Below, piece after piece: positions 1 through 7,950 of a DNA stretch of 64,000 nt. The translations under genes and the position numbers were made by a program. How positions within the stretch are numbered: position 1 is the first letter of the stretch; the number at the start of each line of letters is the position of its first letter. Below the pieces are notes generated by a model. It did not search any database. It was not told where the DNA came from and saw only the letters and a list, made by a program, of their open reading frames with translations. Location: the NCBI GenBank assembly GCA_030041535.1, contig JASHNR010000018.1:1-64000 (forward strand), in the 5' to 3' direction. The stretch comes from Nitrosopumilaceae archaeon (GTDB lineage: Archaea; Thermoproteota; Nitrososphaeria; Nitrososphaerales; Nitrosopumilaceae).

Positions 1-1
1 A

Positions 2-508
2 AATACTGTTCATTTCAAGTTTAATCCAGATCCAACTCTTGCTGTGATACTTGCAACTGTGGCGTTTCCATTTCTGAGCTCAATTATTTTAATATCAGTC
101 TCTTCCATGTCACAGCGAAGATTTGGATATCTTTCGGCGCTGGGGGCAAGTTTTGTTGCTGTTGCAATACTGACTGCCATAATACCTGATGACAAGATAA
201 GAATTTCAATTCCGTTTTACCTGATAAACTTGATACCAATAGTGGTTGCAGATATCATACTATCAGTCTCACAGAAAAAATCCCTGACATATGTAGCAGG
301 TGCAATACTTGGCCTTGGCTTTTTCACGCTATACTTTCCATTGATTACACATGTATACAACGAAATACTGACAACCGCCCCTGTCTGGCCAAGTGCAATA
401 ATTGATACGTACTTTGCAGACTTGGCCAAGTTCTATCCAATTGTTTTCCTACCTGCCATCGTAATTGGAATTCTTGGAACAATTGCAAGTAAGAAACTGA
501 TTAGATAA
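2..508 (+). CDS. polytopic membrane protein, C-terminal part (5' end outside window)
   Basis: The reading frame is open to the left edge, so the gene starts outside the window; the GTG at 44 is probably internal. The visible 168 residues contain about five hydrophobic segments separated by short loops, one with a basic S-Q-R-R-F turn, and end in a K-K-L-I-R cytoplasmic-type tail. This is an integral membrane protein. I do not recognise the family, and no catalytic motif is visible. The next gene is convergent, 113 bp away. Confidence 0.7.
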   Translation, partial: NTVHFKFNPDPTLAVILATVAFPFLSSIILISVSSMSQRRFGYLSALGASFVAVAILTAIIPDDKIRISIPFYLINLIPIVVADIILSVSQKKSLTYVAGAILGLGFFTLYFPLITHVYNEILTTAPVWPSAIIDTYFADLAKFYPIVFLPAIVIGILGTIASKKLIR

Positions 509-621
509 TTCTTCTAATTGGTCTAAAATTATTTTACACGGACAGCTAATCTTACAGGATTCTACAAGCATGGTCACAGATAGATAATCTAAGCAAATCA
601 TTTCAGCCAGATAACACATTC

Positions 622-1860
622 CTAGCTTTTACTTGTTGTGTCTCGTTGCCTATATTTGGCCCATGCGTTATTGATAGTGAAGACTAGCTGCTTACCCAGA
701 ATTTTTTCCATCTCTGTCGGTATGAGAAACTTTCTATCAGCTGAGAAATATCGGTAAAATTTCTCATTGTCAAGTTCCTTGTCGTCAAGCACATTTCTTG
801 CGACAAAATCTCCACAAAATGTAGCCCATGGCAGCCCAACGCATCCCAGCACAAAATGTGTCCACGGTCTAGCAGGATCTCTCAGTACAGTTGGAATAAG
901 ATCACTTGTCATGTCTATGCGACCCTGCCAATACTGAATGAATCTCAAATTCCTAATTGATGGAATCTTTTCCTTCAAATTGTGTATCACTCGATTTATG
1001 ACTCGAGGAGTTGTGGTGTCATTTTTTGCATATGTCGTTATCGTATTACCTCCCCCAACTAGTAATCGCTTGGTGCCAGTTAGCCGAAAATAGGTATAGA
1101 TAAGATCAGAATCCCAGCATTGTAATGGGCCTTGGGGAAAAAGATTTGCAATATCATTGTCTCCTAACGGTTCGCTTATAGAGAGAAAAGTCTGTGCATG
1201 ATACACGTCTTCAGAGTATTTTGTTATCTCTTTTTTTGGCTTGTCAATACAAAAGATGATCTGGTCTGCAGTGACAGATCCAAGATGAGTGCGTACCGTA
1301 TGATCGTCATAAGAGAGTACTTCAGAGGATTCGTAGATCTCTACGCCTTTGTCTAAGAGAACCTCCTTTATTCCCTGTGCATAAAGAAGGGGGTTTACTC
1401 CGTATGTTCCAGTGTATCGAATTGCCCCAGAGTATGCTCTTGAACCAAGAACAGAAGGCACCTCTGATTCTGTATATAATGTGCTAGAGTATCCAAGCTT
1501 CTTGCGTGCCTCTACCTCTTCTTGGACGTCTTTCCATCCACTTGCACCTTTTCCTATGAAAAGACAGTCCTGCACCTGTAGATCGCATTCTATTTTTTGC
1601 TCTTTGATATTTGATACCATTATTTCTACTCCTTTTGCAGCAACTTCCCACAAGTCCTTTGCACCTGTGGTACCGTACTTGCGCAACAGCTGGGATAGTT
1701 CAAGCTCACTATCTGGAGTCAGAAAACCAGCACTCTTGCCTGTTGAACTTCCGCCACAGATGTTCTTGTCAATTAAGGTGACCTTTCTTCCAGAACTTGC
1801 AAGCTTGAGCGCAGCTGCAAGACCTGATGCACCGGCACCTACAACCAAGACATCTGTCAT
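622..1860 (-). CDS. FAD-dependent oxidoreductase of the DAO (glycine/D-amino-acid oxidase) family
   Basis: Predicted flavoprotein of 412 residues that would oxidise an amine or amino-acid-like substrate; the substrate cannot be told from sequence. The N-terminus is a Rossmann FAD-binding fold with G-A-G-A-S-G at residues 8-13 followed by an acidic strand end (L-I-D-K). A G-G-G-N-T stretch and a C-terminal G-x-G-L-P-W-A-T segment fit the second FAD contact typical of DAO enzymes. An upstream in-frame ATG would add 26 residues, but the ATG at 1860 is preceded by the strong Shine-Dalgarno sequence AAAGGAGAC at 3-nt spacing, so the shorter start is chosen. It stands alone, with no operon partner. 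Confidence 0.85.
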   Translation of the reverse strand: MTDVLVVGAGASGLAAALKLASSGRKVTLIDKNICGGSSTGKSAGFLTPDSELELSQLLRKYGTTGAKDLWEVAAKGVEIMVSNIKEQKIECDLQVQDCLFIGKGASGWKDVQEEVEARKKLGYSSTLYTESEVPSVLGSRAYSGAIRYTGTYGVNPLLYAQGIKEVLLDKGVEIYESSEVLSYDDHTVRTHLGSVTADQIIFCIDKPKKEITKYSEDVYHAQTFLSISEPLGDNDIANLFPQGPLQCWDSDLIYTYFRLTGTKRLLVGGGNTITTYAKNDTTTPRVINRVIHNLKEKIPSIRNLRFIQYWQGRIDMTSDLIPTVLRDPARPWTHFVLGCVGLPWATFCGDFVARNVLDDKELDNEKFYRYFSADRKFLIPTEMEKILGKQLVFTINNAWAKYRQRDTTSKS

Positions 1861-2270
1861 AATGTCTCCTTTTAGTGGAGATCTTATAGGTTTCTTTACT
1901 CCCATAAGAGTAGTAAACCACCAATCTTGCAATATCATAAATTCTCAGGTGTCATACGCTAAACAGCGACCACTATTTTTGTGTCGTGTTAATTCTCATT
2001 TTTGCTAGATTAACGAATTCAAATGGTTGCAATATATTGCTTGAATCATCTCCAATTTTAAAATATATTTTGTACTACATTTGATCTTTAAATTCAGAAT
2101 CATTCTAATTTTGTAAAACTATGAGAATCAAAATATGATTTAATTATTAGAACAAACTTCGTGTTCCTGTTTCATGTGATCTCTAAAAAAATCGTCAAAT
2201 ATCAAAATAAAAACTTGAACCAATCTACTCAACAGATATTTACAATGCCAAGAGGACATGTGAAATCCTA
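1861..2270. other. gene-free AT-rich interval
   Basis: Upstream region of both the oxidoreductase (minus strand) and a small membrane protein (plus strand). Short frames are present on both strands, but none has a plausible start plus protein-like composition. Several AT-rich TATA-like stretches lie here; no repeat or RNA was recognised. Confidence 0.5.
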
Positions 2271-2456
2271 ATGGAAAAAATAAATAATTGGACTCTGGTA
2301 TTTGCAGCACTTGCCATACTGTTAGCTGTAACATACGAAGGAGGCGCAACACACGATCCAGAGCTATTCATTTCTTCTCTAACAGTTTTGGTTTTGGCAT
2401 TATGGTTTATGTTTATCGGAGCATGCGTGATGGGAGTGAGTCGAATTTTAGTGTGA
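2271..2456 (+). CDS. small two-helix membrane protein
   Basis: A 61-residue protein with two hydrophobic helices (about residues 7-21 and 34-56) joined by a short polar loop containing H-D-P-E-L. Function unknown. No strong Shine-Dalgarno precedes the ATG; a GAGG lies about 16 nt upstream, so a leaderless or weak start is likely. Such small membrane proteins are numerous in ammonia-oxidising archaea. A longer overlapping frame from 2288 is considered a shadow because it lacks helix-like composition. Confidence 0.55.
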   Translation: MEKINNWTLVFAALAILLAVTYEGGATHDPELFISSLTVLVLALWFMFIGACVMGVSRILV

Positions 2457-2561
2457 ATGTAACGGTTTGAGTTAACAATATCAGTCCGAGTTTACATTAC
2501 AAAATCACAAATAAGAAAACAAACGTGTTAAGGAAGTGATTTGTAATCAAAAAAGGAAAAA

Positions 2562-2768
2562 TTAATGGCGGTGTCTTCTTGTTGTAAAGATTCCAACGCC
2601 TGCCAGCAACCCAGCAACGCCCAGCCCAACTCCCCATGTTATGCCTTGAAGTGGCCCAGTAGGATTGTCGGCATTTGTATATGTTATTGCAAAGGCACTT
2701 GGTGCTACAGACGCAATGGCAAATAAGACAAGCACACCAACAAAAAGACTAGTGTTTATCTTTGTCAT
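2562..2768 (-). CDS. small secreted or membrane-anchored protein with signal peptide
   Basis: 68 residues. Residues 1-27 form a classical signal peptide ending A-F-A; residues 38-62 form a glycine-rich transmembrane helix; the protein ends with a basic T-R-R-H-R-H tail. The processed protein would be a single-pass membrane peptide with only about ten exposed residues. The basic tail is compatible with a cytoplasmic stop-transfer. Function unknown. Confidence 0.7.
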   Translation of the reverse strand: MTKINTSLFVGVLVLFAIASVAPSAFAITYTNADNPTGPLQGITWGVGLGVAGLLAGVGIFTTRRHRH

Positions 2769-3121
2769 GGTACAATTACGTCATGATTTCATTTAAAAAA
2801 TCTGGTTACACTGCAATAGGATGTGTTGCATCACTAGTAGATAGATACAAGAAAAAATCGGAATGGGAATCTAGTGAAGTGTATAGTCTAACCTTCCAAG
2901 TCAGGCCTACCTGGAAGGCTGGCATAAAGTTTAGATCTCCATAATAGAGATGACCTGTAATGTTAATGGTGCTTGAAAATATTTAAAATCATACATTATT
3001 CATCAAGGTTACTAGTTAAAATTGTAAATTAACAAAGCATTTGAGTTACAAGCAGTACATATGAAAAATATGTGGTAATGTGGGAGTGATTTATTTGATA
3101 TCTTGACACATTTAAGATAGC
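2769..3121. other. gene-free interval with a weak hairpin and a promoter
   Basis: No convincing gene. A 7-bp inverted repeat (CCTTCCA at 2892-2898, TGGAAGG at 2912-2918, 13-nt loop) could form a weak hairpin. The right end holds the promoter of the gene at 3122. A 60-codon plus-strand frame here overlaps the divergent promoter and has unconvincing composition. Confidence 0.45.
3089..3121 (+). promoter_or_regulatory. leaderless promoter with a 12-bp element shared with amoA
   Basis: A TATA-like TTTATTTGA (3090-3098) is centred about 28 bp before the ATG at 3122, as expected for an archaeal leaderless transcript. Directly downstream lies ATCTTGACACAT (3100-3111), ending 10 nt before the ATG. 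The same 12 bases at exactly the same distance precede amoA (7929-7940). Confidence 0.6.
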
Positions 3122-4624
3122 ATGAGGTTTAAAGCTCAATCCGCAATTTCTATCGTATCCATAATTGTATTGTCTGGCACAGCTTTTGTGATTCCTAACG
3201 CATTTGCAACTACTTGGTATCCTGGAGAGGGACTAAAACAGGGAGATTATTATCAATACAAGGTCTGCACGGCGGACTGGCACAACTGCGAGCCAATAGA
3301 GATAAATTTTTGGGTAGAGAACCAGACAAGTTCGGGGTCTAACTTGGTTATGGTTGTGATTGATGGGGCCATAGTGCAGAAAGGCATAGTAACAATAGGG
3401 ACAAACTCTCCTGATCCAACATATGCTGACCCTAATCTGGAAAACTATGCAGGCATATTCAAAAACTCCCTTGCGTGGCTTGATGCCTTTTCTACAAAGA
3501 TAACTGCCAAGGATTTAGGATCTCCAGCATGGGGTAATACCGGAATATTTGGCGAAACAACAGTAGGATCTTTGGGACAGCAACAGGTAATAGAGCCAGC
3601 CGGTTCGTTCAATGCCTGGACTATTGGTTGGCACGATAGCGGAGCTAACAGCAATGTTTGGGTATATCCCAGCCTTGCATTTCCGGTCAAGGCAAGAGTG
3701 TACGCCATTGTAACAAGCGGAATGCCGCCTCTTAGCTACAGTGTTGATTTACTTGCGTATGGAAACAGTAACACGCCCCCATCATTTCTAAATGTTCAAT
3801 CAACTAGTGCAGCTGGAGGAAACATAAACTGCCCTGCGCCAGACTTGCAGCAAGATTCTGTTCATGGAACAAACAGCACTAGTTCTGGCTCAGCTGCCAT
3901 AGAGTATCTCTACAGCCCGTCAGTTCCACATCAAGGGTGCCCAATGGAATGGAGAGTCTGGTTTGAAGAGCCATATGACGCAACTCAAAAATTCTCCAAC
4001 GCACACTATGACATATTTACTGTCGATGATCAAGGTCAAAGGACAAGCTCGTACGCACAAAGCCTTGGAAGAGTAGACATGTTTGCACCAGTTGGATCTG
4101 ATGACATAACCTTCATAGATAATCAACCCCCGCCCGTCACTCATTTTGTTATATATTTTGCCGGAACTGGTCCTGAATCGGGAGTGGCAGATGTAAGTGC
4201 GGCAGGGCTGATACAGGTTGATGTCAATACATTACCACCCTTTGGAGGGTCTAGCTCCGCCAATTCTTCTGGCACTACAGCTAGCATAACACTACCCAGT
4301 ATGGCCATGAACACTACTAGTTCCACCAACACAACCCCGACTACTGTAATTCCAGCATGGATCAAAAACAATGCAAAATGGTGGTCGCAGGGACAGCTTG
4401 GAGATGACCAGTTTGTTCAGGGTCTTCAGTATATGATACAACAGGGAATAATACAGATACCAACACAGTCGGGCAGCGCAAACACAACATCTGGAACTCA
4501 ACAGATTCCAGCTTGGGTAAAAACGAATGCTGGTTGGTGGGCCAGCGGACAGCTTGGAGATGACCAGTTTGTTCAGGGTCTTCAGTATATGATAACAAAC
4601 GGCATAATCAAGATCAATTCTTAA
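3122..4624 (+). CDS. secreted protein with two C-terminal W-W modules
   Basis: 500 residues. A signal peptide ends in N-A-F-A (residues 26-29). The large central part (30-400) is beta-rich, asparagine/threonine-rich and unrecognised; several Cys residues and N-x-S/T sites fit an extracellular protein. A Ser/Thr-rich linker (about 370-408) leads to two tandem copies of an I-P-A-W-(I/V)-K ... W-W ... G-D-D-Q-F-V-Q-G-L-Q-Y-M-I module at residues 410-448 and 462-500. The same type of module recurs in two other secreted proteins in this window. The gene shares a promoter element with amoA. Function unknown; a cell-surface role is inferred. Confidence 0.85.
   Translation: MRFKAQSAISIVSIIVLSGTAFVIPNAFATTWYPGEGLKQGDYYQYKVCTADWHNCEPIEINFWVENQTSSGSNLVMVVIDGAIVQKGIVTIGTNSPDPTYADPNLENYAGIFKNSLAWLDAFSTKITAKDLGSPAWGNTGIFGETTVGSLGQQQVIEPAGSFNAWTIGWHDSGANSNVWVYPSLAFPVKARVYAIVTSGMPPLSYSVDLLAYGNSNTPPSFLNVQSTSAAGGNINCPAPDLQQDSVHGTNSTSSGSAAIEYLYSPSVPHQGCPMEWRVWFEEPYDATQKFSNAHYDIFTVDDQGQRTSSYAQSLGRVDMFAPVGSDDITFIDNQPPPVTHFVIYFAGTGPESGVADVSAAGLIQVDVNTLPPFGGSSSANSSGTTASITLPSMAMNTTSSTNTTPTTVIPAWIKNNAKWWSQGQLGDDQFVQGLQYMIQQGIIQIPTQSGSANTTSGTQQIPAWVKTNAGWWASGQLGDDQFVQGLQYMITNGIIKINS
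4391..4594 (+). repeat. 48-nt perfect direct repeat inside the secreted-protein gene
   Basis: The 48 nt at 4391-4438 recur without a mismatch at 4547-4594, a shift of 156 nt or 52 codons. They encode the conserved G-Q-L-G-D-D-Q-F-V-Q-G-L-Q-Y-M-I part of each module. Because synonymous sites are also identical while flanking module sequence differs, this suggests recent duplication or gene conversion. Confidence 0.9.
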
Positions 4625-4710
4625 TCTTTACCGGCGCCAAGGTCTTGTTACGTCTTTGGTTGCTGACGTTCAGAAATCCCAATTAATCAACCGACAAGGT
4701 CACAATATAG

Positions 4711-4773
4711 TGATTACTATACACTCAAGAACCAAGATCACTGTTTAAACTGCGGAGCCACGCGACCTATACC
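4711..4773 (+). pseudogene. remnant of a C-terminal zinc-ribbon tail
   Basis: Read on the plus strand, about 20 codons give Y-Y-T-L-K-N-Q-D-H-C-L-N-C-G-A. This closely matches the last residues of the protein encoded at 11020-12318 (Y-Y-T-L-T-S-Q-N-H-C-S-N-C-G-A), and the DNA also matches at most positions. The rest of the gene is absent, so this is a short relic of a paralogue. Confidence 0.55.
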
Positions 4774-4782
4774 GTACAATAA

Positions 4783-5243
4783 TTATGATGTTAGGGCCCC
4801 ATGGACGATATCTACCTCCCCTTTCATCCATGGGTGTACTTCGCAGTAATATGGAATTCCAGCCTCTTGAGTAAACAAGAAGGCATACTGTTTTCCGGGC
4901 TGTATTGCATCAGAACCAGTCCCCACTGTAAGCATCTTGTATGCCTTGTCAGGGGTAACATAATGTGCAGAAGTATCATGGTTTGTCCATACGACTAGAT
5001 TGTCTACGCCAAGTTGCGCCTCAATCTTCTTTGGAACAAAGTTTTGTTGCTGGTCCTGGTTTACAGAGCCCTCAACAATTGCAATCTGGACAGTCTGTCC
5101 TGGCTTTAGAATCTTCTCTGGTATGATTGGTTTTGCGTTGTATTCTGGTATATAGTACAGTTGATAGTATCCTATCCCAATGCAGATCCAACAATAATTG
5201 CAAGCAGTCCGATTCCATATGCATGACTTGTAGTTGCATTCAT
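4783..5243 (-). pseudogene. frameshifted plastocyanin-like type 1 copper protein
   Basis: The ATG at 5243 opens an N-terminal anchor (M-N-A-T-T-S-H ... V-G-S-A-L-G), which stops at a TAG after 24 codons. A one-base gain near 5175-5179 joins it to an intact downstream frame of about 130 codons. That frame has the cupredoxin pattern V-V-W-T-N-H-D-T-S-A-H and Y-Y-C-E-V-H-P-W-M, giving the type 1 copper ligands His, Cys, His and Met. The protein would be a membrane-anchored blue copper electron carrier. It lies next to the Rieske gene, as expected for a complex III electron acceptor. Either a very recent pseudogene or a sequencing indel at the G-run. Confidence 0.8.
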
Positions 5244-5339
5244 TTTAGATTCAAGATGTGCCAAATTTTTATAAAAAAACCAGATTAACAATGTTTGATG
5301 ATAATTTTAGAGATGTCAACAAACCATTTTGTATCTACG

Positions 5340-5558
5340 TCATAAATGCTCTTTCACCTTCAAAGATCGCGGTGAATTATCTTGTTCATTTTCCTTGTCT
5401 GAAAACCCAATGAAAATGCAGCCTACAACCACAACAGCTGCAATCACTCCTCCGACGGCACCAACTGATATGGAGTGATTTGTCATCTCTCTGAATACGA
5501 GAAAAAGAAAACCTGCAGCGGTTATTGCAATTCCTATATAGTATACGGTTTTATTCAC
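5340..5558 (-). CDS. small two-helix membrane protein
   Basis: 72 residues: two hydrophobic helices (about 5-23 and 31-53) and a charged, probably cytoplasmic, C-terminal tail rich in D, E, K and N. No motif recognised. It is transcribed in the same direction as the adjacent cupredoxin pseudogene. Confidence 0.6.
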   Translation of the reverse strand: MNKTVYYIGIAITAAGFLFLVFREMTNHSISVGAVGGVIAAVVVVGCIFIGFSDKENEQDNSPRSLKVKEHL

Positions 5559-5930
5559 ATGATATCACGATAATAATATGCATGATAACTATTAAGACTG
5601 GAGTAACTAAATTAAATTAGAACTTTATACTTTCATACTAAAAAAATGAAATCCTAAGTGAAGATCCTAAAAATATGATCGATAGTAAAATTAACGAAAT
5701 TGTCAATCACGGATGTATATGACCAAATGTCTTGTCAGTTTTAATGCAAGATGAAGTGTCGACCGGATGATTGTGTTTGTTTTTCACTATCTAAGCATAT
5801 TCCATATTTTTTCATATGTTATGTACATGGTTGAAGTTGACACAATGACGCATCATGAGTTTTCTTCAAAAATAAATTTTGAGTAACAAGGTTAACCATT
5901 TTGTATATAGATTGAAGCCCAAATCTGGTC
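5559..5930. other. gene-free AT-rich interval
   Basis: Divergent upstream region of the small membrane protein at 5340 and the Rieske-associated protein at 5931. No credible gene, repeat or RNA is seen. AT-rich stretches suitable as TATA boxes occur near both ends. Confidence 0.5.
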
Positions 5931-6191
5931 ATGAATACAGCAATCCAATCATTGTTTACAGGAGGAAAATTCTATGCAATCATTGCAGTGGTTTGTGTAT
6001 CCTCAGTAGTTGGAATCGCGCTAGACCTTGAGTCCAGTGTGCACTTTGCAACGCCAGGATATATTCCACCTGGTGTGACGGCGCCTGTAAAAGGACCCTG
6101 CTTGAGTTTTGAATACAATTGCCATTACACAGTAAAGCATCCAAGCTCCTACTATACCAGCGGTGCTTATCTTGACCAGCCTGTCCCCTAA
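5931..6191 (+). CDS. small membrane protein preceding the Rieske gene
   Basis: 86 residues with one hydrophobic segment (about 14-32) and a C-terminal extracytoplasmic part that contains two Cys in a P-C-L-S-F-E-Y-N-C-H context. It ends 31 nt before the Rieske start and is probably cotranscribed with it, so a small accessory subunit of the Rieske complex is a reasonable inference. I do not recognise the family. Confidence 0.6.
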   Translation: MNTAIQSLFTGGKFYAIIAVVCVSSVVGIALDLESSVHFATPGYIPPGVTAPVKGPCLSFEYNCHYTVKHPSSYYTSGAYLDQPVP

Positions 6192-6222
6192 TTGCACTCC
6201 AAGTCTTGGCGATAAAGAGGAA

Positions 6223-6840
6223 ATGATCAATACGACTGAAACACACAAGCAACAAGAAGGTGTGACAAGACGAGACTTTCTCAAACTGCTTGCAGCTGGA
6301 AGCGTTGCACTAACGTTTGCGCCGCTTGTTCCGTGGGGAAAGTTCATGCCAAACCCCTCAAACATAATACCGTCCAGAGTTCAGGTAACCTTACCTGATG
6401 GAACAGTGGCAAATGTCAAGACGTTTCCAAAGAATAGTTCTGAAGTCATAACTTATCCATCAAGTGGAGATCCAGTTCTCGACCAGGAGGCATTTAAAAA
6501 ATGGCAGTTTGTACGGTTGCCCGAGGAACTAGGCGGAGGAGTAGATGACATTAACGCTTTTCGCGTTTATAGCATGGTCTGTTTGCATCTTTGGTGTCTA
6601 TGGAAATGCTGGCCACAGACGGGAAGAAAAAGAGGTGAGTGTCCCTGCCATGGCAGCATGTACAACATGCTAAACGGAAAGGCGTTTGCAGGTCCTGCCT
6701 CTCTCCAGGCTCCACCTTCAAACGTATTACCTGAGCTTTGGCTTGAGACAGACGATGATGGAAATTTGTGGATAAAGCCAGCAGTCTGGGACGTAAACGA
6801 AAATGGAATTGTGGGATATGGCAGGTTCCCTAAAACGTAG
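6223..6840 (+). CDS. Rieske [2Fe-2S] protein of a bc1-like complex
   Basis: 205 residues. After a charged start comes a twin-arginine signal (V-T-R-R-D-F-L-K, residues 14-21) and a hydrophobic anchor, as in Rieske subunits exported folded by Tat. The cluster ligands are visible as box 1 C-L-H-L-W-C and box 2 C-P-C-H-G-S. Such a protein takes electrons from quinol and passes them to a copper carrier. The start at 6223 is preferred over an in-frame GTG at 6163, because it is preceded by AAAGAGG and followed by the Tat signal; the GTG would overlap the upstream gene. No cytochrome b gene follows. Confidence 0.9.
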   Translation: MINTTETHKQQEGVTRRDFLKLLAAGSVALTFAPLVPWGKFMPNPSNIIPSRVQVTLPDGTVANVKTFPKNSSEVITYPSSGDPVLDQEAFKKWQFVRLPEELGGGVDDINAFRVYSMVCLHLWCLWKCWPQTGRKRGECPCHGSMYNMLNGKAFAGPASLQAPPSNVLPELWLETDDDGNLWIKPAVWDVNENGIVGYGRFPKT

Positions 6841-7034
6841 GGAGAGACTGTTTTCGTGGAATTTTGACAAAAAGATCCGTAGTAGCGTAATGCTTCTTGC
6901 CACAAAGTCATGGAGTCTACATACATTCTCAAAAAAGATACATTCTAAAACTGTGTAGTATTAACAAACGATGTTTCAAGAATTAATGGAGGTCTTTTTC
7001 AATGGCTGATAAATTGTTGCATGTATGTTAGTCA

Positions 7035-7322
7035 TCATTTTTGATATAAATCTCGGATCTTTGAGAAAATATACGGAGTGAATACCCCCGCCCTTTTCAC
7101 AATTCCTTCTTCCACCAGTCTTGAGAGGCCAAAGGATATTGATGCAGGACACTTATTGATCTTTTTTGTAAGAGCATTGAAAGTCAGGTACTGGTTCTCA
7201 AGTAGTCTTGAAACAATCTCGTATGATGTTTTGTTTCTGAGATGAACTGCAAGTCTCATCTCTTCTTCATAGACATCTAGAATAAAATACCAAGTTTTTC
7301 GTTTGCTTCGCTTTACTTGCAC
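7035..7322 (-). CDS. winged-helix transcription regulator
   Basis: 95 residues from a GTG preceded by AGGAGG at 5-nt spacing; a TTG six codons upstream would sit inside that Shine-Dalgarno. The pattern L-T-F-N-A-L-T-K-K-I-N-K-C-P-A-S-I-S-F-G followed by L-V-E-E-G-I-V-K-R fits a helix-turn-helix and wing as in ArsR-like regulators. It is about half the size of two-domain archaeal winged-helix proteins. It lies upstream of amoA on the opposite strand, about 630 bp away, so a regulatory link is possible but unproven. Confidence 0.7.
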   Translation of the reverse strand: MQVKRSKRKTWYFILDVYEEEMRLAVHLRNKTSYEIVSRLLENQYLTFNALTKKINKCPASISFGLSRLVEEGIVKRAGVFTPYIFSKIRDLYQK

Positions 7323-7346
7323 CAAACCCTCCTTTTGCAATCATAT

Positions 7347-7601
7347 TTATCTTCTAGACCAGTTTCTCAGATATCTAGTAAATTGCATTGTTGTTAATTG
7401 CAAAATTTTTTTTTGATAATGAGAATCATTTGATATTTTAAATTGAATGCAGAGTATTGAATATTGGAGAAACGGGAGGTAGATGTATCGTTTATTCATC
7501 AAATCTATTCTGCCGGCCCTTCTCCTGAACTTTGTTTCATTCGAGTTCAATTCACGTTGAATCATTTCTTTTAATGACATGGTATTATTTTGACTCATCA
7601 T
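7347..7601 (-). CDS. short unassigned frame upstream of the winged-helix gene
   Basis: 84 codons beginning M-M-S-Q-N-N-T-M-S-L-K-E-M-I. The first 40 residues look soluble and charged; the rest is aromatic- and basic-rich with little protein character. It could be the decayed front of a longer regulator whose end is the adjacent winged-helix gene, or no gene at all. Confidence 0.25.
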   Translation of the reverse strand: MMSQNNTMSLKEMIQRELNSNETKFRRRAGRIDLMNKRYIYLPFLQYSILCIQFKISNDSHYQKKILQLTTMQFTRYLRNWSRR

Positions 7602-7917
7602 GCATAAAAATCAAAATACTATCAATCTTCTTTTTGTGATTGCTCTAGTACAAACATTAAACAAACAGGAATTGTCTCATTATCATTTGCATTTTAATTA
7701 TTATACTAATACATGATTAAATATTTTTTGTAATTATATGATTTGAGTTGCAATCATCAGTTAGGAATTGCAATTGGTTGTTGGCAGTTGTTGTAAATAT
7801 TTTATCTCTACGGAGTTTTGGTCTGGCTAAGACCTGTCACATTCAAAATGAATGTACAGTAAACTCCGCAGATTATTTTTGTTGTGTCATGAAAATATTT
7901 AATGATTGATCATCAGG

Positions 7918-7950
7918 TTTTAAATAAAATCTTGACACATGTGAAATCAA
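7918..7950 (+). promoter_or_regulatory. amoA promoter (leaderless)
   Basis: TATA box TTTTAAATA at 7918-7926 is centred about 28 bp before the amoA ATG, so transcription should start at or next to the start codon. No Shine-Dalgarno is present. The element ATCTTGACACAT at 7929-7940 sits between TATA and start, identical in sequence and position to that of the gene at 3122. This is where an archaeal repressor could block polymerase. Confidence 0.65.

Noticed and set aside
2762-2944. 60-codon plus-strand frame
   Set aside because: Overlaps the divergent promoter, has no recognisable fold, and no start signal.
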